Origin: Aphrophora alni
Taxonomy: Eukaryota; Arthropoda; Insecta; Hemiptera; Aphrophoridae
Length of the DNA stretch: 64,000 nt
Assembly: GCA_963513935.1 (NCBI GenBank)
Contig: OY740774.1
Span: forward strand, 29,531,949-29,595,948
Direction of reading: 5' to 3'
Part shown: positions 22,979 to 35,160 of the stretch, one piece after another
Layout: each line of letters begins with the position of its first letter
Position numbering within the stretch: position 1 is the stretch's first letter
Program-made: the position numbers and the translations under genes
The notes under the pieces: generated by a model
Told to the model about the DNA's origin: nothing
Databases searched by the model: none
Seen by the model: the letters and a program-made list of their open reading frames with translations, nothing else

Positions 22979-25595
22979 TCCCAATTCATTCGTTTAATTG
23001 TTTGTTTGTACTTATTAATAATACATCTTTCTTAGATGTATTTATTTTCCAACTGTCAATAATAAATTCTGTCATATTTAATATATAATGCACTGCCTTG
23101 GTAGCTACATCACAGTTGTATATTGTTTGACGATTAGTCTGCCGTAGGATTTAGCTAAACTCTCTTTAAATGAAACTATTCACAACACTTACTTGAATAT
23201 CATTTATCACTGTTTTAAGCCATTATCTTATAAATGATATACACTTACCTTCACACATATATACCTTAATAACTATTTACATAATTTACAATACATTTGC
23301 TGTTGTCATTTCGTTTATACATCAAACTTTCTCTAGCCTATCTCATTATTCATAAAGGTTATCTTTACGTAAGTTCATACTTTATTACTATTATATAAAC
23401 ATAATTTCAATTGATTTAACCTTATTATTTTTGATTTTGTAAATATTTATCTTTTGTCATTTTAATTATATATAATGTCAATTGATTTATTTCCTTAGCT
23501 AACCTTAAAGGTAAGCTATAATTTAAATGCAATATTTATATTGCAATATCGTATAATGCAATATTAATTTCACTTTAGCTGCCAAAATATATGTAAGATC
23601 ATTAGTGTAGTTCTTTTGAATGGGTTTTATTACTTTTATTATCATTGGAATTTTAATAATAATTTTCTAAGTGGGTAGGATTCAAATTTGATCTGAAAAT
23701 TGTTTAGAGTATACGTATTGATGTCTATCCTTTAAATTTGTTATAGTGTATATAATTTAAGGTTTATTTAAGTAAAGATGATCTTTTTGGAGTTTATTGT
23801 GTTGTTTATAATCGAAAGTTTCTATTGAATTGATAAGTACTTCGATAATGAAAATAATTTCAGTTCGATCACATTTTGTTTCTCTTCAAACAAATATCAC
23901 TTACATTTATCTTAATGCAACTTATCTAATGTCATTTATTAGATAGTCTAAAATATATCGTCATTTATTTATTTGTTTGTTTTGAATGCTAGCAATTTGT
24001 CAATGCTAGTAATTTGTTATTAATATTTACCGAACATTTAATTTTTTTTGATAATGTTATAGAAAATGTGGGTCTGTCTTGAATATAGATGAAAAATATG
24101 TTTTTGTGTCTTTAGGAATCGACCAAATTTGAACAAAAAAGATTAAAATTGTTTAAATACAATTATTTAAACATAATGTTTTTGATGTTAAACATAAATT
24201 TCAGTAAAAGGATATTCTATTTTAACTGTGGAAAAGACTTTATATCCCACTAAAACACCTTTGTACCCAATTCATTAAGAACCAGAAAGCACTTTGCTTT
24301 CCAATTTAAAGAACCAAAAACTCTATGTACCCCTAAATCCGTTGTAACAAAAAATTATTAGCATAATGTGCAATATATCCGACAATCAGAAGCTAATTCT
24401 CCTGTTTAATCACCAATTAGATGTTTACAAGCGCTTTATATTACCTAATTACATGTCAAACACTACCTATATGTCTCGTAATTAGAAGTTAAACATCCCA
24501 ATGTATCAGCATCAAATTCCCCTTTTACACCACCTAATTAAGAGCGAAAAAGTCTTTCTGTACAGATACTTCGTTGTTTATGCAACCTTTTACTAGTTAT
24601 GAGAGAAATCTAAAACTCTATTTTGTACATTTTCAAATTAGCGGTCGTTTAACATTTTTATTATAAAATATAAGGAAAACAGTTGACATTACAAATATTT
24701 ACAAGAGACCAAAGCATAAAATATTTTAATATTCTCTTAAAATAATTAAAAAAGAAGTATATATACATTTTTCAGTAGGTCAAAGGATAACAGAATTATA
24801 ATAAAAAAAAAGAAAAAAAAGAAAAAAACACAATTTCCTGTTATTGTCTACAAAAATCAATATTAACGTAAAAAAAATGTATTATGGGTTAATAATATAT
24901 AAATCGATTGTCTAGAAATGTTCCAAAAATTAAAATGTTTCCCTTAACAGTTTCAAAATGGCGACTGATATTTTATTACTAATTTAAATGTAAAATTAAA
25001 ATCGATACCTTTATGGGCAATTGATTACAAAATTATGATTAATAATTATGAAAATTCAATAATGTTTATAATTTTGTTTAGTTTCGTAGGTGTTTTAGTC
25101 AATTATTATCAAAAAATTATGGTTTTAGTGTTTTAACAATAATTGAATTATTCTTTGTTCGACAAAAATATTTCCAATGAAATTAGTTTTTCACGAAAAG
25201 GTGAAAATCTTTTGCGTCTTGAATGGTAATAATTTTCTAGATATTCCAAATTCAATATTTTTATGCGTTCGCCATTTTGAAAATACACAAAATATTCTTT
25301 TTTTTTTTTTACCATATTGGTAGAAGAGTTACATAAATAATGTTATATCTAATCTTCACTCAATATCTTATCTACGTCCAAATTTTTTTTTAAATTTTAT
25401 TTATTTTTTTTGTAAAACACAAAATGAAAGACATAAGCGAAACAAAGCGTTTCCGGAACTATTGTATTTAAGCTTTTTATTTTATAAACCTCTGGAACCA
25501 GCTCCCGAAATTAAGCCGTGGAATTTTGAATCGGGACAGTAAAATTGAGTTCATTACATTCAAAATGCTCCTATCTATTACGCCCAATGCCTACA
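22974..25595. other. AT-rich spacer
   Basis: No gene or duplicated block recognised. Contains A-rich low-complexity sequence at 24802-24832 and T-runs at 25296-25310. Between 24240 and 24560, phrases such as CACCTAATTA, CACCAATTAG and TGTACCC recur irregularly, giving a weak degenerate periodicity. Confidence 0.45.
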
Positions 25596-25599
25596 ATGA

Positions 25600-25780
25600 T
25601 AATCAGACTATACTGCCAGTGATGCAACTGCAAATCCTACAAACAGTTTGCAGCTGGTTATCATATTGCACTACAACGTAAGCATTATCATTTACGATTA
25701 TGATTACGTCGATGCAGTGTTAGCAGAAGGTCCAAATGTCACAGAAGCTAAACTGTTATTTAGATTTACAGCTGGGTTGT
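25600..25780 (+). repeat. Duplicated segment Q, copy 2 (partner 16380-16560)
   Basis: Shares AAATCCTACAAAC, TTATCATATTGCAC and GCATTATCATTTACGATTAT with the 16.4-kb copy, in the same order. Non-coding in both. Confidence 0.5.
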
Positions 25781-25899
25781 CGAGATTTGTATAAACTAGT
25801 GCAATGTAAACATATAGTGATTGCTATTTAATACATTTATAAATATATAAACATAACCATCTAATATTGACTCGTCGCAGCGATGTTTTGTTTAACTCG

Positions 25900-26310
25900 T
25901 TCTTTTAGGGTTTCTTCAAGTCTGTGGGTTTCTTAATTTTCGTTTTTCGTCTTAAAATGGAAGTGACGCGTTCGGATGAAAGATCATCTCGTCCCGGGGT
26001 TAACCGCGGTCACCAACCGGATTACAGTGCACAACTGTGATATCCTGTGATGAAAAGCCTATGACGTCGAGTTAGGTTGAATGTGTACTGTACATTCTTC
26101 TCAATTTGTTCACTTTAATTTTTGAAGGTGAATTTTTTCCAAACTAAATAGTGGGCTATTTTTTGGTAAATGGCGTTTTCAAGATTGCGGGAAGAGCGGT
26201 GAAACATATCGAGCCGTTATAGTGTTAAAAATTTCGCTAGAAGTTGTGCAGTTGGCACGAAGGGATAGATTCGACCACCTATGTTTTAGTTGGTGTTGTG
26301 TACAGTTTAC
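25900..26310 (+). other. GC-richer, CpG-containing island; possible exon or element end
   Basis: Composition shifts sharply: CGTCCCGGGG, AACCGCGG, GACGTCGAG and other CpG words in an otherwise CpG-poor region. A 27-codon ATG frame at 25957-26040 starts MEVTRSDERSS and ends at TGA, preceded by AAA. It matches nothing I know. This could be a first exon with 5' UTR, the 5' end of a retroelement, or a promoter island. I cannot decide from sequence alone. Confidence 0.25.
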
Positions 26311-27362
26311 CTTTATAGTTATAGAATTAGTTCCTCTAAATTAATTAGTTTTATTACTTCATTAGAGCTGGATATTACACAAGAGTGGTCTTGGGTGTTA
26401 CGGGTTTAAGGATTTACGACTTCATTGGGTATGAAGGCTACCTTTTCCATAACTAGGCCTATAACTATAATGGCTATTAGGTAATAGCCCTTTTCCATAA
26501 CTATGTGGGTGATATATAAGTCATTTCCACCCCCTCAGCAACCCATTCGCGTTTTAAACTGGTACTCAAAACTGTTACTCCCCGGTTATTAAATCGCCGT
26601 GGATGCTTTGACGGCACTACAAAATTACATATGTAAATATCATAAATATCACTATAAAGGAATACAATTAAAGTCAGATAAGTATTTTTTTTTTCGAAAT
26701 AACGCAAATGTGAAAAATAAACTTACACTCGTTTACACTTTTAAAACCCAGATATAATATCTTTTTAAATTACCACGCAAACGATTTTTACTCGGTGAAA
26801 TATTTATAATTAATCGGATTAACATTATTAAAAATAAATATTTAAATCAATATTGTATCAATAGTTATTATTAAATAACATAGATCCATTTATTTAGAGA
26901 TGAAAATGGTAAAAATAACTGAACAAATTTAATCAAAATCATTTTTTAATTATAGCTTATTGGTCATCTCTATTTTATTTTGAAAAAGCAATATTGTTAA
27001 AGTTTAGACTTCATGTCTTATTGCATAAATCCTTTTTGATTGCCTTATTATATTCACCATTAAAAGAAGAACTGAAGGACATATTGTAAAAATGTAATTT
27101 TAAAATAATCTCTGTAAGATAGAAATTTAAGTTATATTCATTCAGGAGATATTGTAGCTGTTGTTATGTTGTAGGGATAATCCTTTTTTAATAATATTTT
27201 ACAATGAAAAACAATCTGTGAATATTTATCGGTTTTAAAAATGAACATTTCCCTATTAACGTCCGAGACGCCAAATCGTGAAAAAAATCTGAATTAAGTT
27301 TTATTCTGTGTACCTTTATTACTATCGCAAAGTCTGGGCTGGAGTATAACTTGAACCAGGCA
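26311..27362. other. AT-rich spacer
   Basis: The minus frame at 26501-26707 covers a slightly less AT-rich patch (26510-26600). Its translation shows no recognised domain. The rest is A/T-run sequence. Confidence 0.4.
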
Positions 27363-27363
27363 C

Positions 27364-28247
27364 CTTTACTTTGTACGATAAAGTCTTACTTTGTACGATA
27401 TCGTACTACTGCGGCACTTTTCTCTGTACGATAACGTACTACTGTTACACTTTACATTGTACGATAACGTACCATTGTTAAACTTTACTTTATACAATAA
27501 CGTACTACTGTTACACTTTACTTTGTACGATAACGTACCATTGTTACACTTTACTTTATACGATAACGTACTACTGTTACACTTTACATTGTACGATAAC
27601 GTACCATTGTTACACTTTACTTTATACGATAACGTACTACTGTTACAATTTACTTTGTACGATAACGTACCATTGTTACACTTTACTTTATACGATAACG
27701 TACTACTGTTACAATTTACTTTGTACGATAACGTACTACTGTGACACTTTACTTTGTACGATAACCTATTATCGTGACACTACTTTGTACTAAAACTAAC
27801 TACCGAGGAACTTTACATTGTACTATTGCGTAGTACAGTGACACTTTACTTTGTACGATAACGTACTACTGTGGCAATTTTCTCTGTACGATAACGTACT
27901 ACCGTGATACTGTACTTTGTACGATAATGTACTACTGTGATACTTTACTTTGTACGATAACCTACTACCGTGACACTACTATATACTATAACTAAATACC
28001 ATGGAACTTTACACTGTACTATATATAGCGAACTACTGTGAAACTTTACTTTATACGATAACGTACTACCGTGGCACTATATATTGTACTATAACGTACT
28101 ACCGTGGCACTTTACTTTATACGATAACGTACTACCTTGGCACTTTATATTGTACTATAACGTACTACTGTGAAACTTTACTTTATACGATAACGTACTA
28201 CCGTGGCACTTTATATTGTACTATAACGTACTACTGTGACACTTTAT
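27364..28247 (+). repeat. 33-bp minisatellite with higher-order structure
   Basis: About 27 units of 33 bp, for example TTTACTTTGTACGATAACG followed by TACTACTGTTACAC. Most units hold a perfect short palindrome, GTACG-ATAA-CGTAC. In the first half, units ending CTACTGTTAC and CCATTGTTAC alternate, giving a 66-bp dimer; another alternation (TTTATACGATAACG with TATTGTACTATAACG) occurs after 28030. Degenerate blocks near 27765-27830 and 27957-28030 resemble each other about six units apart. Because 33 is divisible by three, frames stay open (27391-27744 and 28001-28273), but these are by-products of the period and not genes. Confidence 0.95.
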
Positions 28248-28790
28248 CATTTTCCGAATACTTGGGAATTTAACTTCTGTATAAATAAAATTTAAACGAA
28301 TGTTACTAATTTTACTTTTCACTAATATCAATTTTCACAACACGAAAACACACTAACTACCCTATGTTTCGACTACTTGGTGCGAATAAAAAACAAACTT
28401 CTATAAAATATAAGTACTGAGTAAGGTTAAACGAGTACCTTAAAGAAAACAGTGACAAATTATAGACCAAAGTACAAATGATTAAACAATTAGGTCTCAT
28501 ATGTTAGTTCAAACTATTTAAAAATTCCTGAGATTCATGAATAGTAAAATTTATTATAATATTCACTAAAATATTGTAACGATATCACCTCAATCAAACC
28601 ATTTACCATGATTAAATTGATATCAGAAAAACAAATTAAATAAAATAAATTTTGAATAAGAAATAAATCTTCACGTGTAAAATTAAATTAGAGATAGAAA
28701 ATTAAAAAGGGTTTACAAAGGATTGTTAAGAAAGGAGTGGAGGCACAATCGCTGCAGATGTAAAGAACGAATGGTAAAATTATTAGGGTT
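28248..28790. other. AT-rich spacer
   Basis: No frame, no repeat copy and no RNA recognised. Confidence 0.5.
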
Positions 28791-28794
28791 GAAA

Positions 28795-29450
28795 AAGGTA
28801 AAGCGACGCTACGATTTCTCCATCATAAGAGTTAGAAGGGGTCAACAGACAAAGAGAAATCGAAACTTTCCCAAAAAATAACTACAAATTCAAAAAACAA
28901 CCAATAGGAAGGACGAAATCCTACTTTTTTTTTAAAATTTGTGAAAGTTGGTCTGGCGTTGCCGCGGAACTGAGGGACAAGAAGAAAAAATAGGGAAAGT
29001 CTTCTACGAGAAGCGAGGGAGTAAGGTGCGACTCTAGAGACTGGTTGTCTCCGAGTCACCAACATAGTATCAGTGTTTTAATAAAATTTAGTAAAGTATA
29101 ACTTCTAGCCTTCAGCCAAAAGTATTGAGTATTAGCTTCAGCGAGAGATTAAATTAGTAGCCTTCAGCAAAGTACAAAGTTTGATATTCGCCTTCAGCAG
29201 ATAGAAGTTTGATTCGTCGTCTTCAACGCGAAGAAAAAAGTTGTTCATCGTCACCCTGGGAGGAGATTATCTCGTCATCGCCAGGATCCATCATCAAGGA
29301 GCAAGTGTGTGCATCGAAAGTGTTTTTTTTTTAAGGGTTAAATAAAGGGGAAAGTGCGAGTTGGGGTTTTTTGAAAGTGTGTTTTCATCGAAAGAGGGAC
29401 CAAGACAAGGATAGATAACTACCAAATGTTTTCTATTAATATCTATTTAA
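28795..29450 (+). other. Purine- and GC-richer island; candidate 5' UTR exon or LTR
   Basis: A 650-bp composition island on the plus strand. It contains GTTGCCGCGGAACTGAGGG (28958), GAAGCGAGGGAGTAAGGTGC (29011), three spaced AGCCTTCAGC-type words (29107-29190) and GTCACCCTGGGAGGAGATTA (29250). The plus strand has no long frame; the minus frame at 28832-29065 is Arg/Phe-rich with no domain. The sub-repeats and purine bias resemble a retroelement LTR/leader or a long 5' UTR. No second LTR copy or protein domain was found in the window. Confidence 0.3.
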
Positions 29451-30032
29451 AACTTTTTAAATTTCATTTTGCTTGAGCTTCCAAAGGATTCCCACCAAGA
29501 TTGTAGATTTAAGTTTTGTTAGTATAGGAAATTAAATTGAACCAAGAGTCAGTAAATTTAATCATTTCATTTGTTTTCTATAACAAGACCTAGCCGAGGA
29601 GTTTCCAAAATTCCTTTGGAAAGCATAACAGTAATTGAGAGAAAGGTAAATTAACTTAAAGTAAAAGTAATTTCAAAAAGCAGTAGAAGAAATATATTTG
29701 CCAGTATTGAAATTTGTGTTTGTTTAAATATTAAATTGTTAGAAATAAGGAATGAAAGTGGTATGAATGTCAAATAAAATTTTAGAATAAGTTTCTAAAA
29801 TAAAGTTGCTTAATTTGTAACTATCCTTACGTACAACAAATTGTTCCTTGTTTGTTCTGCGCTAAAATAAAGTGAGTTTTAAAATTTTTAAGAATTGTGT
29901 ATTGACCAAATAATTTCAGTACCAAAATAAATCAGAATTAAATCCTAAATAAGTAAATAAAAAAAAGTATAGCAAGGTTTTTTTTTTATATAACATGAAA
30001 GAAAAAAGCGTAGGCCTAGTGGAAGAGGAGAA
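29451..30032. other. AT-rich spacer, possibly the rest of the same unit
   Basis: Follows the island with gradually rising A+T. It has a partly complementary pair, GCTTCCAAAGGATTCCC (29479) and ATTCCTTTGGAAAGC (29610). No gene. Confidence 0.35.
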
Positions 30033-30425
30033 TGTTATAATATACGTTACAAGATTTAAAATTTTATATTTTTGGAATTTAGAGGTAAGAAAATGTCAAA
30101 AATAATCACTGATATGAATAAAAATCGTATAATAGTTAATCTTTAGTTTGTAAAATTAAGCGTTGCATTTTCATAGAATCACTGCAGTCTTTATCTTAGT
30201 GTAGAAAAGAAAGGGTAAATGCTTACAATCGTAAAGGAAGATTTATTGCAAGATTAAGTAAATGTTTATTGGGTTTAAATAATCGACTGTTACTCCCTCT
30301 AGTGCAGGTGTGACAAACTGATTAATTGTAGGCAGAACGGGAGTTCATTCTGTATTTACTTTGACACAAAGTCAATTAAATCCTTTACTGGTAACTTGAC
30401 AGTACAAGATAAAATATAAAATATA
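30033..30425 (+). repeat. Three-copy element D, copy 1
   Basis: Matches the reverse complement of 59197-59570 along its whole length, and 34915-35160 over the distal half. The core 30274-30363 starts TTTAAATAATCGACTG, contains GCAGGTGTGACAAACTG and GATTAATTGTAGG, and ends TGTATTTACTTTG. It is non-coding. CAGGTG (E-box-like) and GATTAATTG (homeodomain-like) words lie in the best-kept part. Confidence 0.75.
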
Positions 30426-31100
30426 AAACAATGAAGTTAATTAACAAATGTCACAAGTCAATTTAATTATAAATACAGTGCAATGAAATTTTTAAACTTC
30501 ATTGGGAATGTTAGGTTTTGTTTTTAATTTTGAATTGATGTAAACTTTTGTTGAAACATGTTTTTAAGAGAATACACATATAATACCACTACACGTGTTT
30601 TCACTTTCTTTTTACATTAATAATGTCTGCGAATAATATAATATAATGCGAAAGAAACTTGTTTTATGCATCCATATTTCAATCATTTTAAAACCGTCTC
30701 TTTGTACCTTTGTAAAACTGAATTGAAGATATCAAAAGATATGTTTACTCTCTTTCGTTGTACAAATCCTTTGAAGTTTTTCGTACAAGACAAACAAAAA
30801 TATTTTCAAAATAAATTAAAAAATCGGCGTGTTTTATAAAAGGCTACAAGAATTAAACTTACGCCTTTGGAAAAACCTGTTTGGAAAATTAGATAACACT
30901 TTTCGAAAATGTAAAAACTGAAAATATTCACCATTTTCTTTGTTTTTATATGAAAGTAAATCACTATTTTGTAATAAAATTATCTCCCTATTGGTTTAAA
31001 TTTTATATTTTCCTTTTCATTTTACAACCTCATTAATAACATATCACGCGATATTTGTACATGTCTTACAGTTTTTGTTTAGATGTTTATTTCATTTAGT
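30426..31100. other. AT-rich spacer
   Basis: No gene, repeat copy or RNA recognised. Confidence 0.5.
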
Positions 31101-31104
31101 TATT

Positions 31105-31139
31105 ACAGCTGTTTCGGTACTTGTACCATCTACAATGAC
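31105..31139 (-). other. Possible relic of a Penelope-type tail hairpin
   Basis: On the minus strand: TTGTAGAT, then GGTAC-AA-GTACC, then GAAAC. The perfect 5-bp stem followed by GAAAC resembles stem II plus the second core box of a hammerhead, but the first core box (CTGANGA) is degraded. No adjacent retroelement protein. Confidence 0.2.
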
Positions 31140-32790
31140 ATTAACACACACTAAACACTATTACAAAATATAAAAATAAATAAACAAAATATTACGTAAT
31201 ATTGGTAATGCAGTACAAATCAAAATATAAATTGAGAGGTGTGGCCAAATCCTATACGTGTGTTAGTCAACAATATACCAAGGTGCATAACTCTTTGAAG
31301 GATTGCCTTATTGTAAGCGATATTAAATTAAAAAACAAGAGAAATAATGTAACAATCTAATTTTAAAATCATCTTTATAAGAAATTAATCCGTACGCCTA
31401 CAATTCAGAAGGTATTTTTGTGGTCAGATACTGTTAATCTTATTTTAATATTTTCAATTATTACAGTAATTTTTTTTAATGGCGAAAATATCACATTTTA
31501 TACATCGGTTAGGTCGTATTTTAAAAATATTAAACATATTTATTAGTTCATAATAGTAATTTTTTTTCTTATTTTTTAAAAGTATAAAATCTTTCGGTCA
31601 TTAAAAAAAAAGAAAAATACATATAAAATGACGATAATCCATTAGGCCTATAGTTTTAATAGTTACACGTTCGGAAGATAAACAGTGTTGGTCAAGAGAG
31701 ACCATATAGAAAGTTGAAAGATGAAATCACAAATACAAAACTGTGTAACTCTTACGTAAATAATTATTTAAATTATTTATTTGATATTTTTGTAATCCTA
31801 TAAAACTAAAGAAAAGTTATGAAAAAAGTAGTTCTATTCTGGTCAGATAAAATCTTCCCTCGTAAAACCTAAATAAAAAAAAAAAATTTCTTTTCAAGGT
31901 TTTTTGTTTGTACAGCTGTTCGTAAAGCCTAGTTTGTGTTCTAATATCCAATACATCTACGCGCGCTGTACTCCAGGTCAGAGCATGAGCGGCCATGCCT
32001 TAGAACCGTGCAGAGATCTTAAAGAGTAGGCCTACCTGTCTTTTTTAAACGACAAATACAATGAAAATACTTGTATATACATCATTCGGTCTAGTTGCAT
32101 AGAAAAGTATCCATTAATTGCATAACTACTAGTAGACAAATTTACCTTAGTAAAGACACAAAGACTTGCCAATTGGTCGAGTTGAAACACTTCTTCAGAT
32201 AACTAGTCTCAAATCGAGACGTAAGTCAAAATATCAGCCGTAGAACTTATTTTTATATAATCGTTTATAAGATAGAGGGCGATTTATAATATATTATATC
32301 TCTAAAAATTGTTTAAATCAAATTTTAACTAAAAATGAAAGTAGATGACGAAAAGTGGTCACTTTATGTTTAAATACGAAGAAAATGTTTAATGAACTGA
32401 AGTAGAAAGGACTGGAACAGGTGTGATAATCTTGTTTAACATATAATTTCTTTATTTGAAAACATTCATTTTATGATCCAATAATCAACATGGGGGGGGG
32501 GGTGTTTACTATTAGGAAGTTACAAATAAAGTTTTTAAAATTATCATCAATTTTATCAAAACAGTTGTCAAGAACACTCTTTTACGGATTTAATTTATGA
32601 TTCAAAAATCATTGAGCATATAAATTACAATAAACCACATCAAATTTATGAATAACACTCAAAGATTTAAAATATTTGGTAATATATGACTTTAATGTGG
32701 TTGCTATGGCGTTAGTTTTACTTACTTTGCTATTGATTGTTTCTTATCAAGTATTTAATATACTCTTGAAAATCGTGTTTGTATTGTAAA
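31140..32790. other. AT-rich spacer with a small GC-richer patch
   Basis: A patch at 31915-32040 (CTACGCGCGCTGTACTCC, GAGCGGCCATGCC) stands out in composition but has no frame. On the minus strand near 32192-32215, ATCTGAAGAAGTGTTTCAAC again recalls retroelement tail words. Poly-G at 32492-32502. Confidence 0.4.
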
Positions 32791-32794
32791 AACC

Positions 32795-32869
32795 TACTGG
32801 ATTACAAACTCATTATAGTTACTGGATTACAAACTCATTATAGCTACTGGATTACAAACTCATTATAGC
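32795..32869 (+). repeat. 25-bp tandem triplicate
   Basis: Three head-to-tail 25-bp units beginning TACTGGATTACAAACTC and ending CATTATAG plus T or C. Copies differ at one position, so the duplication is recent. Confidence 0.95.
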
Positions 32870-34286
32870 CTTTATCATTGATGTTCGTCACTTACCAAGA
32901 AAATCCAAAAATTGTTTTGATCCCACTAAAATCGGAACAACCTTTGTGAAAGTAGAAAACTAAATTCTGTATGCATCAAGAGTTTGTTGATATTTGTTCG
33001 AAATTGTACATTACGTTCTCTGCAGAAAGTTGCGCTGATTAAGTCAAGAGACTAATCTTATGGAACATGTAAAGAACAGATAAAAAAAATTACTACAACA
33101 CAAAGTTCATGCTATATAAAAAAATTAAAGAGCCAGATAAATTCTATACTGCAAATAGTTCAAAGTTTATTTAAAGCTGAGAGTGAATCCATCCCTTGGT
33201 TTACTGATCAGGCGTAGTTTCAGTAATCTGGATATGTGAATTAACAAAAGTTCAAATACAAATCTGTTGAAAACTCAGGTGTAATAAAAAAAAAATCGTT
33301 CTATTTAAAAAATAGATGATTGGTGTGTTAGTCAATCTTGGAGATTGTATCTCCAATTTTCTTTATGAAATTGTTAATACTGTGGTTTATGGACTGATCT
33401 TCTTAAAAGTTGTAGAATACCGTCTTTTAAGTTGATGGAAAATACTCCCAGCATGATTTTTCTACTTGATACACATCCGGTATTTCAATGGCACCCAAAC
33501 TAGTTTCTTTTGAGACTGTATTATTTCAAATAGTCTGTCCCCAAATATCGTTCAACGTTAGTTAACATTATTTTAAAGAATTTTTTTAATAACAAAATGT
33601 ATGCAGATCTTCGAATGAAAAACACTTGGATATTTTAAAGACAATATAATTCAGCAAATCAACAATATTTACATAAACACACTTTGAAATACATCTGACG
33701 TGACGTTATGTTTTAATAAATTAGAAGGATATTCTCAATTTTTACTCTAAATGATTGATTTTCAATTTCCTAATAACTCCACTGATATTTTCTGATTTGA
33801 TTTATTAACAAAATAAATGTTTTCTATCTAGTGTTATTATCATATGAATCACTAGAGAACTGTGGTGAATATACAATGAAAGAAAATTCCCCAAAACCTA
33901 AGAAAACACAAATATTGTATAGTTGTGTTTATTCTACTTAATGTAAAATTCAATAGCTATCATCTTCAGAGGTACAAGTCATTATGGAAAATGTATTCCA
34001 TCTGTAACATCACTACAAAAGTAAGTAAACAAATAAATAACATTTATCAGTTTTACAATCACAAACACGAAATCTACTGCCAGTTGTTTATTCCGCGGAG
34101 TTATCTATAGAGTTGGTGCCCATTATATAATATATCTGATACGAGTAAAATTTAAAGGTTTTAATGGATCATCATATATATATACTCGTATAATATGATT
34201 TTAGGAACCGCCTGCCTTGTGTGTCTCCCTCAGAGATGCACAGTTTCAACTATATATTAATTTAAAATTATTCAAAAACACGTCAA

Positions 34287-34287
<1 letters not shown>
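32870..34287. other. AT-rich spacer
   Basis: The frame at 33925-34110 has no recognisable domain. A short (TA)n tract occurs near 34175-34185. No gene supported. Confidence 0.45.

Positions 34288-34322
<35 letters not shown>
34288..34322. repeat. (TA)n microsatellite
   Basis: About 17 TA units immediately upstream of family A copy 12. Confidence 0.95.
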
Positions 34323-34324
<2 letters not shown>

Positions 34325-34364
34325 GATTATTTAAAGAAAAATAAAAGATAAAACTTTTCTGTGA

Positions 34365-34565
34365 TCATCGCCGTATAAAAAAGGAAGAAAAGTGCTTAAA
34401 AAAGAACCCTAACTCGAATATTCTAACAGCGTCACGGCCGGAATAGAAAATACTTAGCCAACAGACGCCTTATAGAACAGATGAAAGAGAGGGATCTAAC
34501 CCAAGACAACATGAAAAAGTGTAGATTCAGCTATGCTTCCTCGGGATTGCCGACCCAGTATTGAT
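34365..34565 (+). repeat. Interspersed repeat family A (sense copy)
   Basis: Sense-strand hallmarks are TCATCGCCGTATAAAAAAGG, CTCGAATATTCTAACAGCG, GAGAGGGATCTAACCCAAG, GTAGATTCAGC and CTCGGGATTGCCGACCC. This is one of the most complete sense copies. Confidence 0.65.
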
Positions 34566-34914
34566 TAAATTCATATTGTAATTGTCAACTTGTAATTGTC
34601 AACACTTTCTGTTTATTTAATGTGCTCTATACATGAACTACAATTATTTCTTTAATATAAACAAACCAAGACTTATTAAGCAGACCCTTTGCATTTATTA
34701 TTTTTCCAACACTTCTAATTAATCAAATAATTTGTCACAAAATTCTCGATCAAACCTGAAATCAAATAAGATCCGCCGGGTTTTAAAATAAAATTAATAG
34801 TTATTTTATTTATTTTTTAAATGCAAATACCCCATTAGACGTTAGTTTCATTCAATTTGTATTCAAAAAGAATACATTATCTAATAAATATAACAATAAA
34901 AAGACTTTACATTA
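34566..34914. other. AT-rich spacer
   Basis: Short gap between family A and element D, no feature seen. Confidence 0.5.
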
Positions 34915-35160
34915 TTATAGAATCACTAGTCTTCTATCTCGGATCAGAGAGTGTAAATGATTGTCATCGCAAAGTAAGACTTATTGCAGGCCTAAATAAA
35001 TGTGTATTAGGTTTAAATAATCGACTGCTGCTCCCTCTAGCACAGGTGTGACTAACTCTGATTAATTGTATTCAGAGCAGCAGTTCATTCTTTATTTACT
35101 TTGCCATAAACCTAATTAAATCCTTTGCTGGTAACTTGATAATACAAAGTAAACTAAATA
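34915..35160 (+). repeat. Three-copy element D, copy 2
   Basis: Same orientation as copy 1. The core 35012-35103 keeps TTTAAATAATCGACTG, CACAGGTGTGACTAACT, GATTAATTGTA and TTTATTTACTTTG. The frame at 34857-35051 runs through it but is not preserved in the other copies. Confidence 0.7.

Noticed and set aside
22853..23035. Frame with His-Thr and Tyr-Ile repeats
   Set aside because: Pure translation of the (AC)n(AT)n microsatellite; the minus frame at 52478-52663 is likewise from (TA)n.
26501..26707. 68-codon minus frame with a less AT-biased N-terminal half
   Set aside because: No family resemblance, no splice context and no second copy, so not enough for a gene call.
27391..27744. 117-codon frame with 11-residue repeats (LHFTLYDNV type)
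   Set aside because: It is the translation of the 33-bp minisatellite; the period divisible by three keeps the frame open. The 28001-28273 frame is the same effect.
27364..28247. CRISPR-like regular array
   Set aside because: Units are contiguous with no unique spacers, and the sequence is eukaryotic.
28832..29065. 77-codon Arg/Phe-rich minus frame
   Set aside because: No recognised domain; its openness follows from the purine-rich composition of the island.
32492..32502. Poly-G tract (also poly-C at 9612 and 17793) as a G-quadruplex
   Set aside because: Single homopolymer runs without four G-tracts; more likely simple slippage.
34857..35051. 64-codon frame in element D copy 2
   Set aside because: The frame is not preserved in the other two copies, so the element is non-coding.
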